Part shown: positions 29,850 to 37,865 of the stretch, piece after piece | How the letters are laid out: each line of letters begins with the position of its first letter | How positions within the stretch are numbered: the first letter of the stretch is position 1 | NCBI GenBank assembly: GCA_009781635.1 | Contig: WQXU01000004.1 | Location: 1-64,000, forward strand | Length of the DNA: 64,000 nucleotides | Direction: 5' to 3' | DNA from: Treponema sp. | GTDB taxonomy: Bacteria; Spirochaetota; Spirochaetia; Treponematales; Breznakiellaceae | Program-made: the position numbers and the translations under genes | Notes under the pieces: model-generated | What the model was told of the DNA's origin: nothing | The model's input: the letters and a program-made list of their open reading frames with translations, nothing else | Databases searched by the model: none

Positions 29850-32000
29850 TTATCTGCCGCCCCGCCGCGCTGAATTATTATTCGGCCTTGCAGAATCCTG
29901 CTGGGCGCCGTCCGGATCAATAGCATCAATATATGAAAGGTTTAACCTTCCCTGTTTGTCTATCTCAAGCAGCTTTACAGGAATCCTCTGACCTTCTTTT
30001 AACACATCAGTAACCTGCGCAATACGCTGCCTTGAAAGTTTGCTTATATGCACAAGCCCTTCTTTTCCGGGCAGTATCTCGACAAAGGCGCCGAAATCCA
30101 TTATGCGCTTTACAACACCATCGTATACCCTGTCAATTTCCGGATCCGAAGCTATTCCCATAACGGCAGCCCTGGCGTTTTCCGCATCCTTTGTGTTTTT
30201 CCCGAAAATGGTAACAGTACCGTCGTCTTCGGTATTTATTTTAACAGAGTACTGTTCACATAAGGCCTTTACATTTTTTCCGCCCGGTCCTATAAGAGCG
30301 CCTATTTTATCAATATCGATGCGTAAGGAAACAATTTTTGGCGCGTATTCGCTTATCTGCTCCGCGGGCTTACTAAGGCACTTGTTCATCACAGAAAGAA
30401 TGTGAAGCCTGCCCCTCTTTGCCTGATCCAAAGCTTCGCGCATTATTTGCGGGCTTACTCCTTCGATTTTTATATCCATCTGAAAACCCGTGATTCCGTC
30501 TTCTGTACCCGCTACCTTAAAGTCCATGTCTCCAAGGTGGTCTTCTTCACCAAGAATATCAGATAATACTGCGAATCTGCCTCCGGCACTTTCTTCTGTA
30601 ATAAGGCCCATGGCAATTCCTGCAACCGGTTTTTTAATGGGTACGCCTGCATGAAGCATCGCTAATGTGCCGCCGCATACCGACGCCATAGAAGATGAAC
30701 CGTTGGATTCCATTATTTCTGAAACAACGCGTATTGTGTAAGGAAAATCATCTTTTGAAGGAACCATCGCTTTTAATGAACGAAGAGCAAGATGCCCATG
30801 CCCTATTTCACGCCGGCCTGTACCTGTTCTGCCTACTTCACCGACAGAATACGGCGGGAAGTTGTAGTGCAGCATAAAGTTTTCACGTTTGTCGCCTTCG
30901 ATATCGTCAAAAATCTGTTCATCAAAAACAGTTCCCAGTGTTGTAACGCAAAGCGCCTGTGTTTCTCCCCTTGTGAAAAGCGCAGAACCGTGCGTGCGCT
31001 GCAGGATGCCAACTTCGCAGCTTATATCGCGGATATCTTCAAGCCCTCTTCCGTCTACCCGCCTGCTGTTATTTAAAATTGAAGAGCGTAAAATATCATA
31101 GGCCATATCTTCGAATAACGAATCGAACAATTTTTTTTGTTTTTCATCTTCCAGTTGAGCAGCATAAATATCTGCAAACTCTTTTTTAACAGCTTTAATG
31201 CCTTCGCGCCTTTCATGTTTGGCTGGAAGAAAACACGCCTTTTCCAGCTTTGGATAAGCGGCGGCGCGGATCGCGTCTTTATTTTCCAGAGAATACGAAA
31301 GCACGGTAAGGGGGAGTTTTTCTTTTCCCGCCAATTCACGGAGTTTCTCCTGCAGCGAGCAGAACTCTTTTATCACTTCATGAGCCTTATCAAGCGCTTC
31401 CAGCATAAGCTCTTCGCTTACTTCCTTAGCGCCTCCTTCCACCATGGTGATGCCGTTTTTGGTTCCTGCCACAATTATTTCCATGCTGGATTTTTCGATC
31501 TGCTCATAGGTCGGGTTTACAACAAGCTGGCCGTCTACCTGACAAACACGCACGCCGGCAACAGGACCGTTAAAAGGAATATCAGAAATGTGAACGGCTG
31601 CAGAGGAAGCAAGGATCGCCAGAATATCCGGCGGGTTCACCTGATCTGTAGAAAGGGTTGTCGGGATCAATTGAATCTCGCGCCCGAAACTTTTTTCAAA
31701 AAGAGGACGCATCGGCCTGTCTATAAGGCGGGAAACAAGGATTTCCTTGTCCTTTGGACGGCTTTCCCTTTTTATAAAGCCGCCCGGTATTTTCCCTGCG
31801 GCATAATATTTTTCGTTGTAGTCTACTGTAAGAGGCACATAATCAAGGCCTTCGGCCGATTCTGAAGACGAACATACGGTAGCAATTACCGCAGAGCCTG
31901 CATACTGCGCAAAAACAGACCCGTTGGCCTGTCTTGCGATCCTGCCGGTCTCAAGAATTAATTCCTTACCGGCGATGTTGAGTGTAACTTTATGCATCAT
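29850..32000 (-). CDS. pnp: Polyribonucleotide nucleotidyltransferase
   Basis: Phosphorolytic 3'-5' exoribonuclease. The 716-residue protein has two RNase PH domains (about 1-230 and 310-540), then a KH domain with Ile-Gly-Pro-Gly-Gly-Lys-Asn-Val-Lys and an S1 domain with Phe-Gly-Ala-Phe-Val-Glu-Ile-Leu-Pro-Gly-Lys-Glu-Gly-Leu-Val-His-Ile-Ser. The short Arg/Asn-rich C-terminal tail ends in Arg-Arg-Gly-Gly-Arg. Two Met codons begin the frame; the first overlaps the rpsO stop (TAATG). rpsO-pnp adjacency is widely conserved. Confidence 0.97.
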   Translation of the reverse strand: MMHKVTLNIAGKELILETGRIARQANGSVFAQYAGSAVIATVCSSSESAEGLDYVPLTVDYNEKYYAAGKIPGGFIKRESRPKDKEILVSRLIDRPMRPLFEKSFGREIQLIPTTLSTDQVNPPDILAILASSAAVHISDIPFNGPVAGVRVCQVDGQLVVNPTYEQIEKSSMEIIVAGTKNGITMVEGGAKEVSEELMLEALDKAHEVIKEFCSLQEKLRELAGKEKLPLTVLSYSLENKDAIRAAAYPKLEKACFLPAKHERREGIKAVKKEFADIYAAQLEDEKQKKLFDSLFEDMAYDILRSSILNNSRRVDGRGLEDIRDISCEVGILQRTHGSALFTRGETQALCVTTLGTVFDEQIFDDIEGDKRENFMLHYNFPPYSVGEVGRTGTGRREIGHGHLALRSLKAMVPSKDDFPYTIRVVSEIMESNGSSSMASVCGGTLAMLHAGVPIKKPVAGIAMGLITEESAGGRFAVLSDILGEEDHLGDMDFKVAGTEDGITGFQMDIKIEGVSPQIMREALDQAKRGRLHILSVMNKCLSKPAEQISEYAPKIVSLRIDIDKIGALIGPGGKNVKALCEQYSVKINTEDDGTVTIFGKNTKDAENARAAVMGIASDPEIDRVYDGVVKRIMDFGAFVEILPGKEGLVHISKLSRQRIAQVTDVLKEGQRIPVKLLEIDKQGRLNLSYIDAIDPDGAQQDSARPNNNSARRGGR

Positions 32001-32269
32001 TATTTACGTAATCCCAGCTCTTTAATCAGCTTGCGATAACCTTCCAGATTTGTCCTTTGAATGTATTTTAACATTCTCCGGCGTTTCCCAACAAGGATTA
32101 AAAGCCCTCTTTGGGCCGACTTGTCCTTCTTAAACTGTTTGCAGTGTTCTGTAAGCTGGTTAATACGTTCAGTTAAAAGTGCAATCTGAACTTCCGTTGC
32201 GCCTGTGTCTTTCTCGTTTCTGCCGAATTTGGCAACGATTTTCTCTGCGCTTTCTTTGTTTAAAGCCAT
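32000..32269 (-). CDS. rpsO: 30S ribosomal protein S15
   Basis: Primary 16S rRNA-binding protein, 89 residues, the standard length. It contains Phe-Gly-Arg-Asn-Glu-Lys-Asp-Thr-Gly-Ala-Thr-Glu-Val-Gln-Ile-Ala-Leu-Leu-Thr-Glu-style core and Arg-Arg-Met-Leu-Lys-Tyr-Ile. AGGAG lies eight bases upstream of the ATG. It is the first gene of the long minus-strand operon running to the SUMF lipoprotein. Confidence 0.97.
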   Translation of the reverse strand: MALNKESAEKIVAKFGRNEKDTGATEVQIALLTERINQLTEHCKQFKKDKSAQRGLLILVGKRRRMLKYIQRTNLEGYRKLIKELGLRK

Positions 32270-32327
32270 TTATTTATCTCCTAATCAGGGACGCTGTTAA
32301 TAGAGGGATATAACCCCATTTTTTTTT

Positions 32328-32356
32328 ATGTTGGCATAAATCGGGAAATGTGTCAA
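32328..32356 (-). promoter_or_regulatory. Candidate promoter of the rpsO-pnp operon
   Basis: A consensus TTGACA at 32356-32351 (minus strand) is followed at 17 bases by the poor -10 CAACAT (32333-32328). The leader then contains a run of A bases and a short GGGG...CCC stem at about 32318-32305. Confidence 0.4.
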
Positions 32357-32443
32357 TAGCGGTCAATTATTGCAATTATAATAGGGGGATTTTAATGAAA
32401 ATTATAGCAAAAGACATGATTCTAATATAAAATTAGTTAAAAC

Positions 32444-32530
32444 ATGAAGTTAAGATCATTTATTATTTTGGGTATTTTGTTTTTTTCCCTGCTTTACAGC
32501 TGCAGTAAGGGCGAAAAACAATGCTCATGA
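32444..32530 (+). CDS. 28-residue lipoprotein reading frame coupled to the histidine kinase
   Basis: A short frame encoding a complete lipoprotein signal: Met-Lys-Leu-Arg, a hydrophobic stretch, lipobox Leu-Tyr-Ser-Cys (Cys20), then only Ser-Lys-Gly-Glu-Lys-Gln-Cys-Ser. Its TGA stop overlaps an ATG of the kinase gene as ATGA (32527-32530). There is no clear ribosome-binding site. It is either a genuine micro-lipoprotein acting with the kinase or the remains of a longer periplasmic sensor lipoprotein whose body was deleted; the sequence alone does not decide. The match to a lipoprotein signal is too complete to be a likely accident. Confidence 0.5.
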   Translation: MKLRSFIILGILFFSLLYSCSKGEKQCS

Positions 32531-34296
32531 CTTCAGCTATTGCAATACAGACAATAAACTTATCACAATCCAGTTTACCGCTTCTAATCGGCATAGGCGC
32601 TTTAATGGTTTTTGTGATTATACTGCTATTTATCCTGTTTTACAAAAACCGTAATGACGGCCGGCGTCTTGATGCTCTTGTAAAGAGCCGTACATCGGAA
32701 TTAAAAGACATGCAGCTTGATCTAATTTCCGCGGTTGAAAAAGCCGAATTTGCAAATCATGCAAAATCAATGTTCCTTGCAAAAATGAGCCATGAGATAC
32801 GTACGCCCATGAATGCGATAATCGGCATGGCGCAGCTTGCTTTAAGAGAAAGCATTCCTGACACTGTTTACAGGCAAATTGAAACGATAAAAACATCAGG
32901 CGAGCATCTTCTTGCAATAATAAATGACATCCTTGATTTTTCAAAAATAGAAAGCGGTAAACTGCAGATAATTCCTGTTGACTATCTTTTTACATCATTA
33001 ACGAATGATGTAATTAACATAGTAAGGATGCGATTAAAAGGCTCGAATGTTGATTTTATTATTAAAATAGAAAAAGACATACCAAATACTCTTTACGGCG
33101 ATGAAACCCGCATTAAACAGGTTTTACTGAATATCCTGAGCAATGCTGTAAAATTTACAGACGCAGGACATGTCTGTCTAAGCGTAAAGGGGAGAATTGT
33201 TGATGATAATTATGTCCAGCTTACAATTGATATTACAGATACAGGAAGGGGCATAAAACATGAAGATCTAAAAAATATTTTTAATGATTTTGCCCAGTTT
33301 GACATAGCGCGTAACAAAAACATCGAGGGAACAGGGCTTGGCCTTGCAATATCAAAAAGCCTTTTAAAGGCAATGAACGGCAGTATTTCTGTAACATCAC
33401 AATACGGCAGGGGAAGCACTTTTACAATAACGCTTGTACAGAGGATTAGCGCTGCAGGCAGCATTACAGAAGAAAGTGATGATATGCCTTTTGAAAGTTT
33501 TACAGCGCAGGATGCCTGTGTTTTGGTTGTTGATGATATACAAACAAATCTGGATGTTGCAAGGGGTTTACTGCTTCCCTATAAATTAAATGTAGATACA
33601 TGTAAAAGCGGGAAGGAAGCAATTGAAAAAGTTAAAATAAAAAAATACGATTTAATTCTTTTGGATCAAATGATGCCTGAAATGGACGGCATTGAAACTG
33701 CCGCGCATATCCGGAAATGGGAAAATGAAAAACATGAGCATTTACATCGTCAAATACCCATTGTCGCATTAACAGCTAACGCAGTTTCAGGCACAAGAGA
33801 AATGTTCCTTGAAAACGGCTTTAATGATTATTTGTCAAAACCTGTAAATACCGCAAAATTGGATTTGGTTTTGGGGAAATGGATACCAGAAGACAAGCAG
33901 GAAAAAATAGCTGTAATCCGCCGGAAGGAAGAGGTAAAAAGCAGCATTCATATAGAAGGCATAGATGTTAAAAACGGCATTTCCATGATGGGCGGAAAAG
34001 TTGATAATTATATGCGTGTTTTAAATGTTTTTTATAAAGACGCCCGGCAGAAATCCGGAGTTTTAAACCGGTACTATGAGACAAAAGAGGATATTGAAAA
34101 CTTTATAATAAACATTCATGCAGTTAAGGGCGCCGCTGCAAGCATTGGAGCCATTGATATCTCCAATGAAGCAAAGGCTCTTGAGCATGCAGGATACAGA
34201 AAAGACTTTACTTTTTTAAACGAGCATATACCGGATTTTATTGCCAATCTTGAAATACTGTTACGCAACATTGAGCATGCTATTGCACAGCAGTAA
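32527..34296 (+). CDS. Hybrid sensor histidine kinase with receiver and HPt domains
   Basis: An inner-membrane hybrid kinase of about 589 residues. One transmembrane helix (about 17-40) follows a very short exported N terminus, so there is no sizeable sensor domain. A coiled-coil linker leads to HisKA with Lys-Met-Ser-His-Glu-Ile-Arg-Thr-Pro (His89), the HATPase boxes Asn-Ile-Leu-Ser-Asn-Ala-Val-Lys-Phe, Asp-Thr-Gly-Arg-Gly-Ile and Gly-Thr-Gly-Leu-Gly-Leu-Ala, a receiver with Val-Val-Asp-Asp and acceptor Asp in Leu-Leu-Asp-Gln-Met-Met-Pro, and an HPt domain with Ile-His-Ala-Val-Lys-Gly-Ala-Ala. The start at 32527 forms ATGA with the small upstream frame; ATG 32521 is an alternative. No separate output regulator is adjacent. 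Confidence 0.9.
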   Translation: MTSAIAIQTINLSQSSLPLLIGIGALMVFVIILLFILFYKNRNDGRRLDALVKSRTSELKDMQLDLISAVEKAEFANHAKSMFLAKMSHEIRTPMNAIIGMAQLALRESIPDTVYRQIETIKTSGEHLLAIINDILDFSKIESGKLQIIPVDYLFTSLTNDVINIVRMRLKGSNVDFIIKIEKDIPNTLYGDETRIKQVLLNILSNAVKFTDAGHVCLSVKGRIVDDNYVQLTIDITDTGRGIKHEDLKNIFNDFAQFDIARNKNIEGTGLGLAISKSLLKAMNGSISVTSQYGRGSTFTITLVQRISAAGSITEESDDMPFESFTAQDACVLVVDDIQTNLDVARGLLLPYKLNVDTCKSGKEAIEKVKIKKYDLILLDQMMPEMDGIETAAHIRKWENEKHEHLHRQIPIVALTANAVSGTREMFLENGFNDYLSKPVNTAKLDLVLGKWIPEDKQEKIAVIRRKEEVKSSIHIEGIDVKNGISMMGGKVDNYMRVLNVFYKDARQKSGVLNRYYETKEDIENFIINIHAVKGAAASIGAIDISNEAKALEHAGYRKDFTFLNEHIPDFIANLEILLRNIEHAIAQQ

Positions 34297-34314
34297 TTTA
34301 ATTAAAATTTTCTG

Positions 34315-34343
34315 TTGACATTTTCCTGCGTTAAGTGTATTTG
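34315..34343 (+). promoter_or_regulatory. Candidate promoter of the ECF transporter operon
   Basis: A perfect TTGACA at 34315-34320 is followed at 17 bases by TATTTG (34338-34343). It lies 64 bases before the first transporter gene. The leader is too short for a T-box. Confidence 0.5.
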
Positions 34344-34406
34344 TATAGAAAAAGTATTTTAACAAATATTTAGATCCAAAAATCTTGATATGTTATGGAG
34401 AAAATA

Positions 34407-34985
34407 ATGGAAATGAAAAATGATGTAGAAGCAGCGCCAAAAAAACGCACTTTTATCCAGCAGGAGAAAAAAGGGCTTCAAATACAGGATATACTGCTTA
34501 TAAGCATACTTTTGGCTTCAGGGGCAGTGCTAAAGTTTTTTGTCCCCAACCTTGGGGGGATGAAACCTAATTTTATAATCGCCATGTACTGCCTTACCAT
34601 CCTGCTTATAAAACCCCGTCTTTTTGAAGCTGCAATAATAGGGATACTTGCAGGCGCAATCAGTCAAATATTTCCCGCCCAGCCCTATATCAACTTTATA
34701 AGCGAACTTATTGGAGCGCTTGTTATGTGTCTTTTAATAAAAATCCCAATGGAAAAAATAAAAATTCCTGTAAAACCTATTATAAGTACTTTTTTAAGCA
34801 CTTTGGCAAGCGGTTTTACTTTTATCGGTGTTATGTATCTGTTATACTACGTACGGCCCAATATGCTTAATGTAGCGCCTGCTGCGCTTGCTGTATTTAT
34901 GGGTGTCGTCTTCGGCACTGCCACAATTAACTCGATAATCGTTCAGGTACTCTATATTCCATTAAAGCTGGCATTAAAAAAATGA
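34407..34985 (+). CDS. trpP: ECF transporter substrate-binding (S) component, TrpP-like
   Basis: A 192-residue membrane protein with about six helices. The middle shows Asn-Leu-Gly-Gly-Met-Lys-Pro-Asn-Phe, followed by a Gly/Ala-rich helix and an Ala-Thr-Ile-Asn-Ser-Ile region near the C terminus, which I recall as features of the TrpP (YhaG) tryptophan S-component family. The start at 34407 is chosen because GGAG lies six bases upstream; ATG 34395 has no ribosome-binding site. The following three genes supply the ATPases and the T protein, and a tryptophan T-box operon comes next, so tryptophan (or a precursor such as indole) is the likely substrate. The substrate is an inference from family recall plus context. 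Confidence 0.78.
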   Translation: MEMKNDVEAAPKKRTFIQQEKKGLQIQDILLISILLASGAVLKFFVPNLGGMKPNFIIAMYCLTILLIKPRLFEAAIIGILAGAISQIFPAQPYINFISELIGALVMCLLIKIPMEKIKIPVKPIISTFLSTLASGFTFIGVMYLLYYVRPNMLNVAPAALAVFMGVVFGTATINSIIVQVLYIPLKLALKK

Positions 34986-35842
34986 TAGAAATCCGGGGCT
35001 TGAGTTTCCTTTATACCGGCGGAAACAAGAACGCTCTTTCTGATATTAATCTTTCAATTGCAGAAGGGGAGTTTTTAGGTATCATAGGTTCCTCAGGCGC
35101 CGGAAAATCAACGTTGACTTATGCAATTAACGGAGTAATTCCCCATCATTTTAGCGGCGATTTTTACGGTGAAATTAGGGTAAACGGCATTGATACTCTG
35201 GAGTCCGGCATCGATACCCTTGCAAGACATGTCGGCAGCGTCTTCCAGGATATTGACGGTCAGATGGTCGCCCAGGTGGTTGAAGATGAAATCCTCTTTG
35301 GCATGGAAAATTTCGGAGTCCCCCATGATGAAATCGAGGGCCGTCTTGAAGATGCTTTGAGCGCAGCGGGTATAAAGAGCCTTAGGTACCGTGAAATGAG
35401 CTCACTCTCCGGCGGGCAGAAACAAAAGGCTGCGATTGCCGCAGTTATTGCGCTGCGCCCCCGCATTCTTGTACTGGATGAACCAACAGGAGAACTTGAT
35501 CCTCAAAGCAGCCGCAAAATTTTTGAATGCCTGAGAGAACTTAACGAGAAACACGGAATTACAATAATAGTTATAGAACAAAAAATTATGCTTCTGTGCG
35601 AGTTTGCAAAGCGCCTTGCCGTTATGAATAGCGGCCGTCTTGTTTGTGAAGGAACCGTGAAGGATGTGCTTCAAAAACCCAACCTTCTTGAAGATGCAGG
35701 CGTTAATATTCCGCGTGTCACTACTCTTGGCAACATGCTAAAGCAAAAGGGTTTATATTCCGGCATGCTTCCCAGAGATTTAAATGAAGCGCAGATTATG
35801 GTGCAGGAACTTATAAATAAAAATGGAGCAGCCAATGCTTAA
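34982..35842 (+). CDS. ecfA1: ECF transporter ATPase, first subunit
   Basis: One of two ATP-binding subunits powering the S/T membrane complex. In 286 residues it shows Walker A Gly-Ser-Ser-Gly-Ala-Gly-Lys-Ser-Thr (about 37-45), a Q-loop in Val-Phe-Gln-Asp-Ile-Asp-Gly-Gln, the ABC signature Leu-Ser-Gly-Gly-Gln-Lys-Gln-Lys, and Walker B Leu-Val-Leu-Asp-Glu-Pro-Thr-Gly-Glu-Leu-Asp-Pro. It overlaps the S component gene by ATGA. About 55 extra C-terminal residues follow the ATPase domain. ECF ATPases of this kind form heterodimers with the next gene product. Confidence 0.9.
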   Translation: MIEIRGLSFLYTGGNKNALSDINLSIAEGEFLGIIGSSGAGKSTLTYAINGVIPHHFSGDFYGEIRVNGIDTLESGIDTLARHVGSVFQDIDGQMVAQVVEDEILFGMENFGVPHDEIEGRLEDALSAAGIKSLRYREMSSLSGGQKQKAAIAAVIALRPRILVLDEPTGELDPQSSRKIFECLRELNEKHGITIIVIEQKIMLLCEFAKRLAVMNSGRLVCEGTVKDVLQKPNLLEDAGVNIPRVTTLGNMLKQKGLYSGMLPRDLNEAQIMVQELINKNGAANA

Positions 35843-36731
35843 GTTTGAAAAAGCAGGCTTTAGCTACCAAAGCCAAAAGCCGCGCAGGGGAAACAAAGCT
35901 ATTGACAGCGGCTCTGTATTAAAAGATATATCCTTTGAAATAAATCCAGGAGAGTTTATCGTTCTTCTTGGAGAGAACGGAGCGGGTAAATCCACTCTGT
36001 GTAAACTTGCAAACGGCCTTTTAAAACCTACAACAGGGAGAGTTCTTGTCGCAGGCGAAGATACAAGAACTATAAAAGTAAGCCGTATTGCAAGAAAGAC
36101 AGGTTTTCTTTTTCAGAACCCCGACAGACAGCTCTGCCGGAATACTGTCCGCGAAGAAATCCTCTTTGGCCTTGAATTTGCGCTTTCAGGAATTACATCC
36201 GGGGCAAAATCAAAGGCGCAGGCATCAGAAGAACTGGAACAGGAAAAAAAACGCCGCTGCCAGGAAATGCTGGACCTTTTCAGGCTGGACGGAGACCGCG
36301 ATCCCTTTGGACTTTCAAGAGGAGAACGCCAGCAGTGCGCGCTTGCCACTGTTCTTGCAAGGCGGCCGGAACTTCTCATCCTTGATGAACCCACTACAGG
36401 ACTTGATTACCGCGAATGCGTAACCATCATGGATATAATAGTCAAATTAAATTCATCAGAGAGCACTACAGTGTTTATGATTACGCATGATATGGAAGTT
36501 GCCGCTGATTTTGGAAAGCGCGCTCTTGTTTTAAGCGACGGACAGCTTATAGGAGACGGGCCTGTACGGGAAATTCTTAAAAATAAACCCCTGCTCGATC
36601 GCGCTTCCCTGCTCCCTCCCCAGATAGCATCCCTTGCTCTGCGAATGAACGAAAAATGTTTTGACAATGTTTTTTCGTTAGACGAAATGAGCGCCGCTTT
36701 GGAAAAAAATGTATCAGGAAAAGCAATATGA
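35835..36731 (+). CDS. ecfA2: ECF transporter ATPase, second subunit
   Basis: The partner ATPase, 298 residues from the ATG at 35835, which has GGAG seven bases upstream and overlaps the first ATPase gene by eight bases; ATG 35823 would add four residues. Walker A is Gly-Glu-Asn-Gly-Ala-Gly-Lys-Ser-Thr, Walker B Leu-Ile-Leu-Asp-Glu-Pro-Thr-Thr-Gly-Leu-Asp-Tyr, with a switch His in Met-Ile-Thr-His-Asp. The ABC signature is diverged, Leu-Ser-Arg-Gly-Glu-Arg-Gln-Gln instead of Leu-Ser-Gly-Gly-Gln, and an insertion of some 20 charged residues precedes it. ATGA overlap with the next gene. Confidence 0.9.
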   Translation: MLKFEKAGFSYQSQKPRRGNKAIDSGSVLKDISFEINPGEFIVLLGENGAGKSTLCKLANGLLKPTTGRVLVAGEDTRTIKVSRIARKTGFLFQNPDRQLCRNTVREEILFGLEFALSGITSGAKSKAQASEELEQEKKRRCQEMLDLFRLDGDRDPFGLSRGERQQCALATVLARRPELLILDEPTTGLDYRECVTIMDIIVKLNSSESTTVFMITHDMEVAADFGKRALVLSDGQLIGDGPVREILKNKPLLDRASLLPPQIASLALRMNEKCFDNVFSLDEMSAALEKNVSGKAI

Positions 36732-37495
36732 GCGGTTTATTAAATTATGCAGCAGGGAACTCCTTCCTTCATCGTCTTAATCCCACAGTTAAGCTCTTTT
36801 GCGCATTTTTTCTCTGCGCAAGCTGCTTTATAACAGGAAAAATTTCCTTTGCGCTTCTTATAATTTTATTTAATCTTTGCCTCTCTCTTGCATCCGGATG
36901 GGTTATTTTCGGACGGGCTGTCAAAATACTTTTTTCTCTGATGAAACTGTCGGTTGTGCTTTTTTTAATTCAGATCCTTTTTATCCGTGAAGGTGAAATT
37001 CTTTTTATTATTTTAAACAGTATTATTATTACAAAAGAAGGCCTTGATTTTTCTCTTCTCTTTGTCCTTCGCCTTATTGCCGCAACAATGCCTCTTAGCC
37101 TTGTCCTTTCGATAACAAGGATGAGTGATATTTCAGCTTCCCTCACCCGTACTTTCGGAATTCCCTACAAATATGCCTTTGCCCTGACAAGCGCCATGCG
37201 TTTTATTCCGCTTTTTTCCACTGAAATGGCCGGAATAAAAGAGACTCAAATGGCGCGCGGCATAGAACTGGATACAAAAAACTTTTTCAAAAAGATAAAA
37301 CTTTTCCTTCCGCTTTGCGCGCCTTTATTAATTTCTTCGGTACGCAAAATTGAAGGCGGCGCCATTTCCGCTGAACTTAGGGGTTTTAATTTCCGCACGC
37401 GAAAAAGCGGCTGGAAAAAATACCCTTTTACTTTTGCAGATTTTCTTGCGCTTGCTCTTTGTATTTCTATAATTGTGTTATCAGTATTTTATTGA
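36728..37495 (+). CDS. ecfT: ECF transporter transmembrane (T) component
   Basis: Scaffold subunit joining the ATPases to the S component. The 255 residues include about six hydrophobic helices and, after the fourth, the coupling-helix motifs Gln-Met-Ala-Arg-Gly-Ile-Glu and Ala-Glu-Leu-Arg-Gly-Phe-Asn, which correspond to the two Ala-Arg-Gly motifs of EcfT. The last codons overlap a 14-bp palindrome. A full S-A-A-T operon means this transporter carries its own energising module rather than sharing one. Confidence 0.9.
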   Translation: MSGLLNYAAGNSFLHRLNPTVKLFCAFFLCASCFITGKISFALLIILFNLCLSLASGWVIFGRAVKILFSLMKLSVVLFLIQILFIREGEILFIILNSIIITKEGLDFSLLFVLRLIAATMPLSLVLSITRMSDISASLTRTFGIPYKYAFALTSAMRFIPLFSTEMAGIKETQMARGIELDTKNFFKKIKLFLPLCAPLLISSVRKIEGGAISAELRGFNFRTRKSGWKKYPFTFADFLALALCISIIVLSVFY

Positions 37496-37506
37496 TTTAT
37501 AAATCA
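37493..37506. repeat. 14-bp palindrome between ecfT and the trp promoter
   Basis: TGATTTATAAATCA is a perfect palindrome covering the ecfT stop codon, centred about 31 bases upstream of the trp -35 box. It may be an operator, or chance in AT-rich DNA. Confidence 0.5.
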
Positions 37507-37529
37507 CCTTTAATATTTATAATAAAAGC

Positions 37530-37559
37530 TTGACAATAATATACCTGTTGTTTTATACT
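37530..37559 (+). promoter_or_regulatory. Promoter of the trp operon
   Basis: Consensus TTGACA (37530-37535) and TATACT (37554-37559) are separated by 18 bases. Predicted transcription start is near 37566, just before stem I of the T-box. Confidence 0.75.
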
Positions 37560-37570
37560 GCTTTAAACCG

Positions 37571-37837
37571 TTGAGACGGAGGTAGGCAATTACGCGCCAT
37601 ACAGAGAGTCCGGGAAGCTGAGAGCCGGGCAGGAAACGCGGATTACCGCTTGGGGCCGTCGAGGGCATGGAACAAAGAGGAAAACCTTGAGTATTCCATG
37701 ACGGGCAGGCATACGTAAGTTGCCGGGAGTATGATAGTACTCTGCAAAGCGCACGGGCAGCCGTGAATCAGGGTGGTACCGCGGATATTGTATTATTCGT
37801 CCCTGGCAAAGCTATGTCTTTGTCAGGGATTTTTTTT
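37571..37837 (+). ncRNA. Tryptophan T-box riboswitch leader
   Basis: A tRNA-sensing leader RNA of about 265 bases. The invariant T-box AGGGTGGTACCGCG is at 37770-37783, containing the UGGU that pairs with the tRNA acceptor end. Stem I closes with GACGG (37575-37579) and CCGTC (37656-37660); inside it GGTA/TACC (37581-37584/37644-37647) leaves a 3'-side loop, 37648-37655, holding the specifier TGG (37651-37653), a tryptophan codon. The distal part has the typical AGAGAG and GCTGAGAG motifs. A stem II (CATGGAA 37666-37672 with TTCCATG 37694-37700) and a CACGG/CCGTG stem before the T-box follow. Uncharged tRNA-Trp is expected to stabilise the antiterminator and switch on trpB onward. Confidence 0.93.
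37800..37837 (+). terminator. T-box-controlled intrinsic terminator
   Basis: A 12-bp stem (TCCCTGGCAAAG, 37800-37811, with CTTTGTCAGGGA, 37818-37829, one G-U pair), a six-base loop and eight T bases (37830-37837). It stands between the T-box sequence and trpB, so it is the regulated attenuator. Confidence 0.93.
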
Positions 37838-37865
37838 GTCCCCGCAAAGAAAAGGGGAAAAAAAT

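Noticed and set aside
31137-31865. Long open frame antisense to pnp
   Set aside because: It is a shadow of the polynucleotide phosphorylase gene in another frame, with no independent start signals or recognisable protein features; other antisense frames (for example inside trpB, nusA and infB) were dismissed likewise.
37668-37670. Second TGG in the leader as specifier codon
   Set aside because: It lies in the 5' arm of stem II (CATGGAA/TTCCATG), not in the stem I internal loop.
37773-37865. In-frame N-terminal extension of trpB starting at a codon inside the T-box
   Set aside because: The extra residues are encoded by the T-box and terminator; the ATG at 37866 has its own ribosome-binding site and matches the family N terminus.
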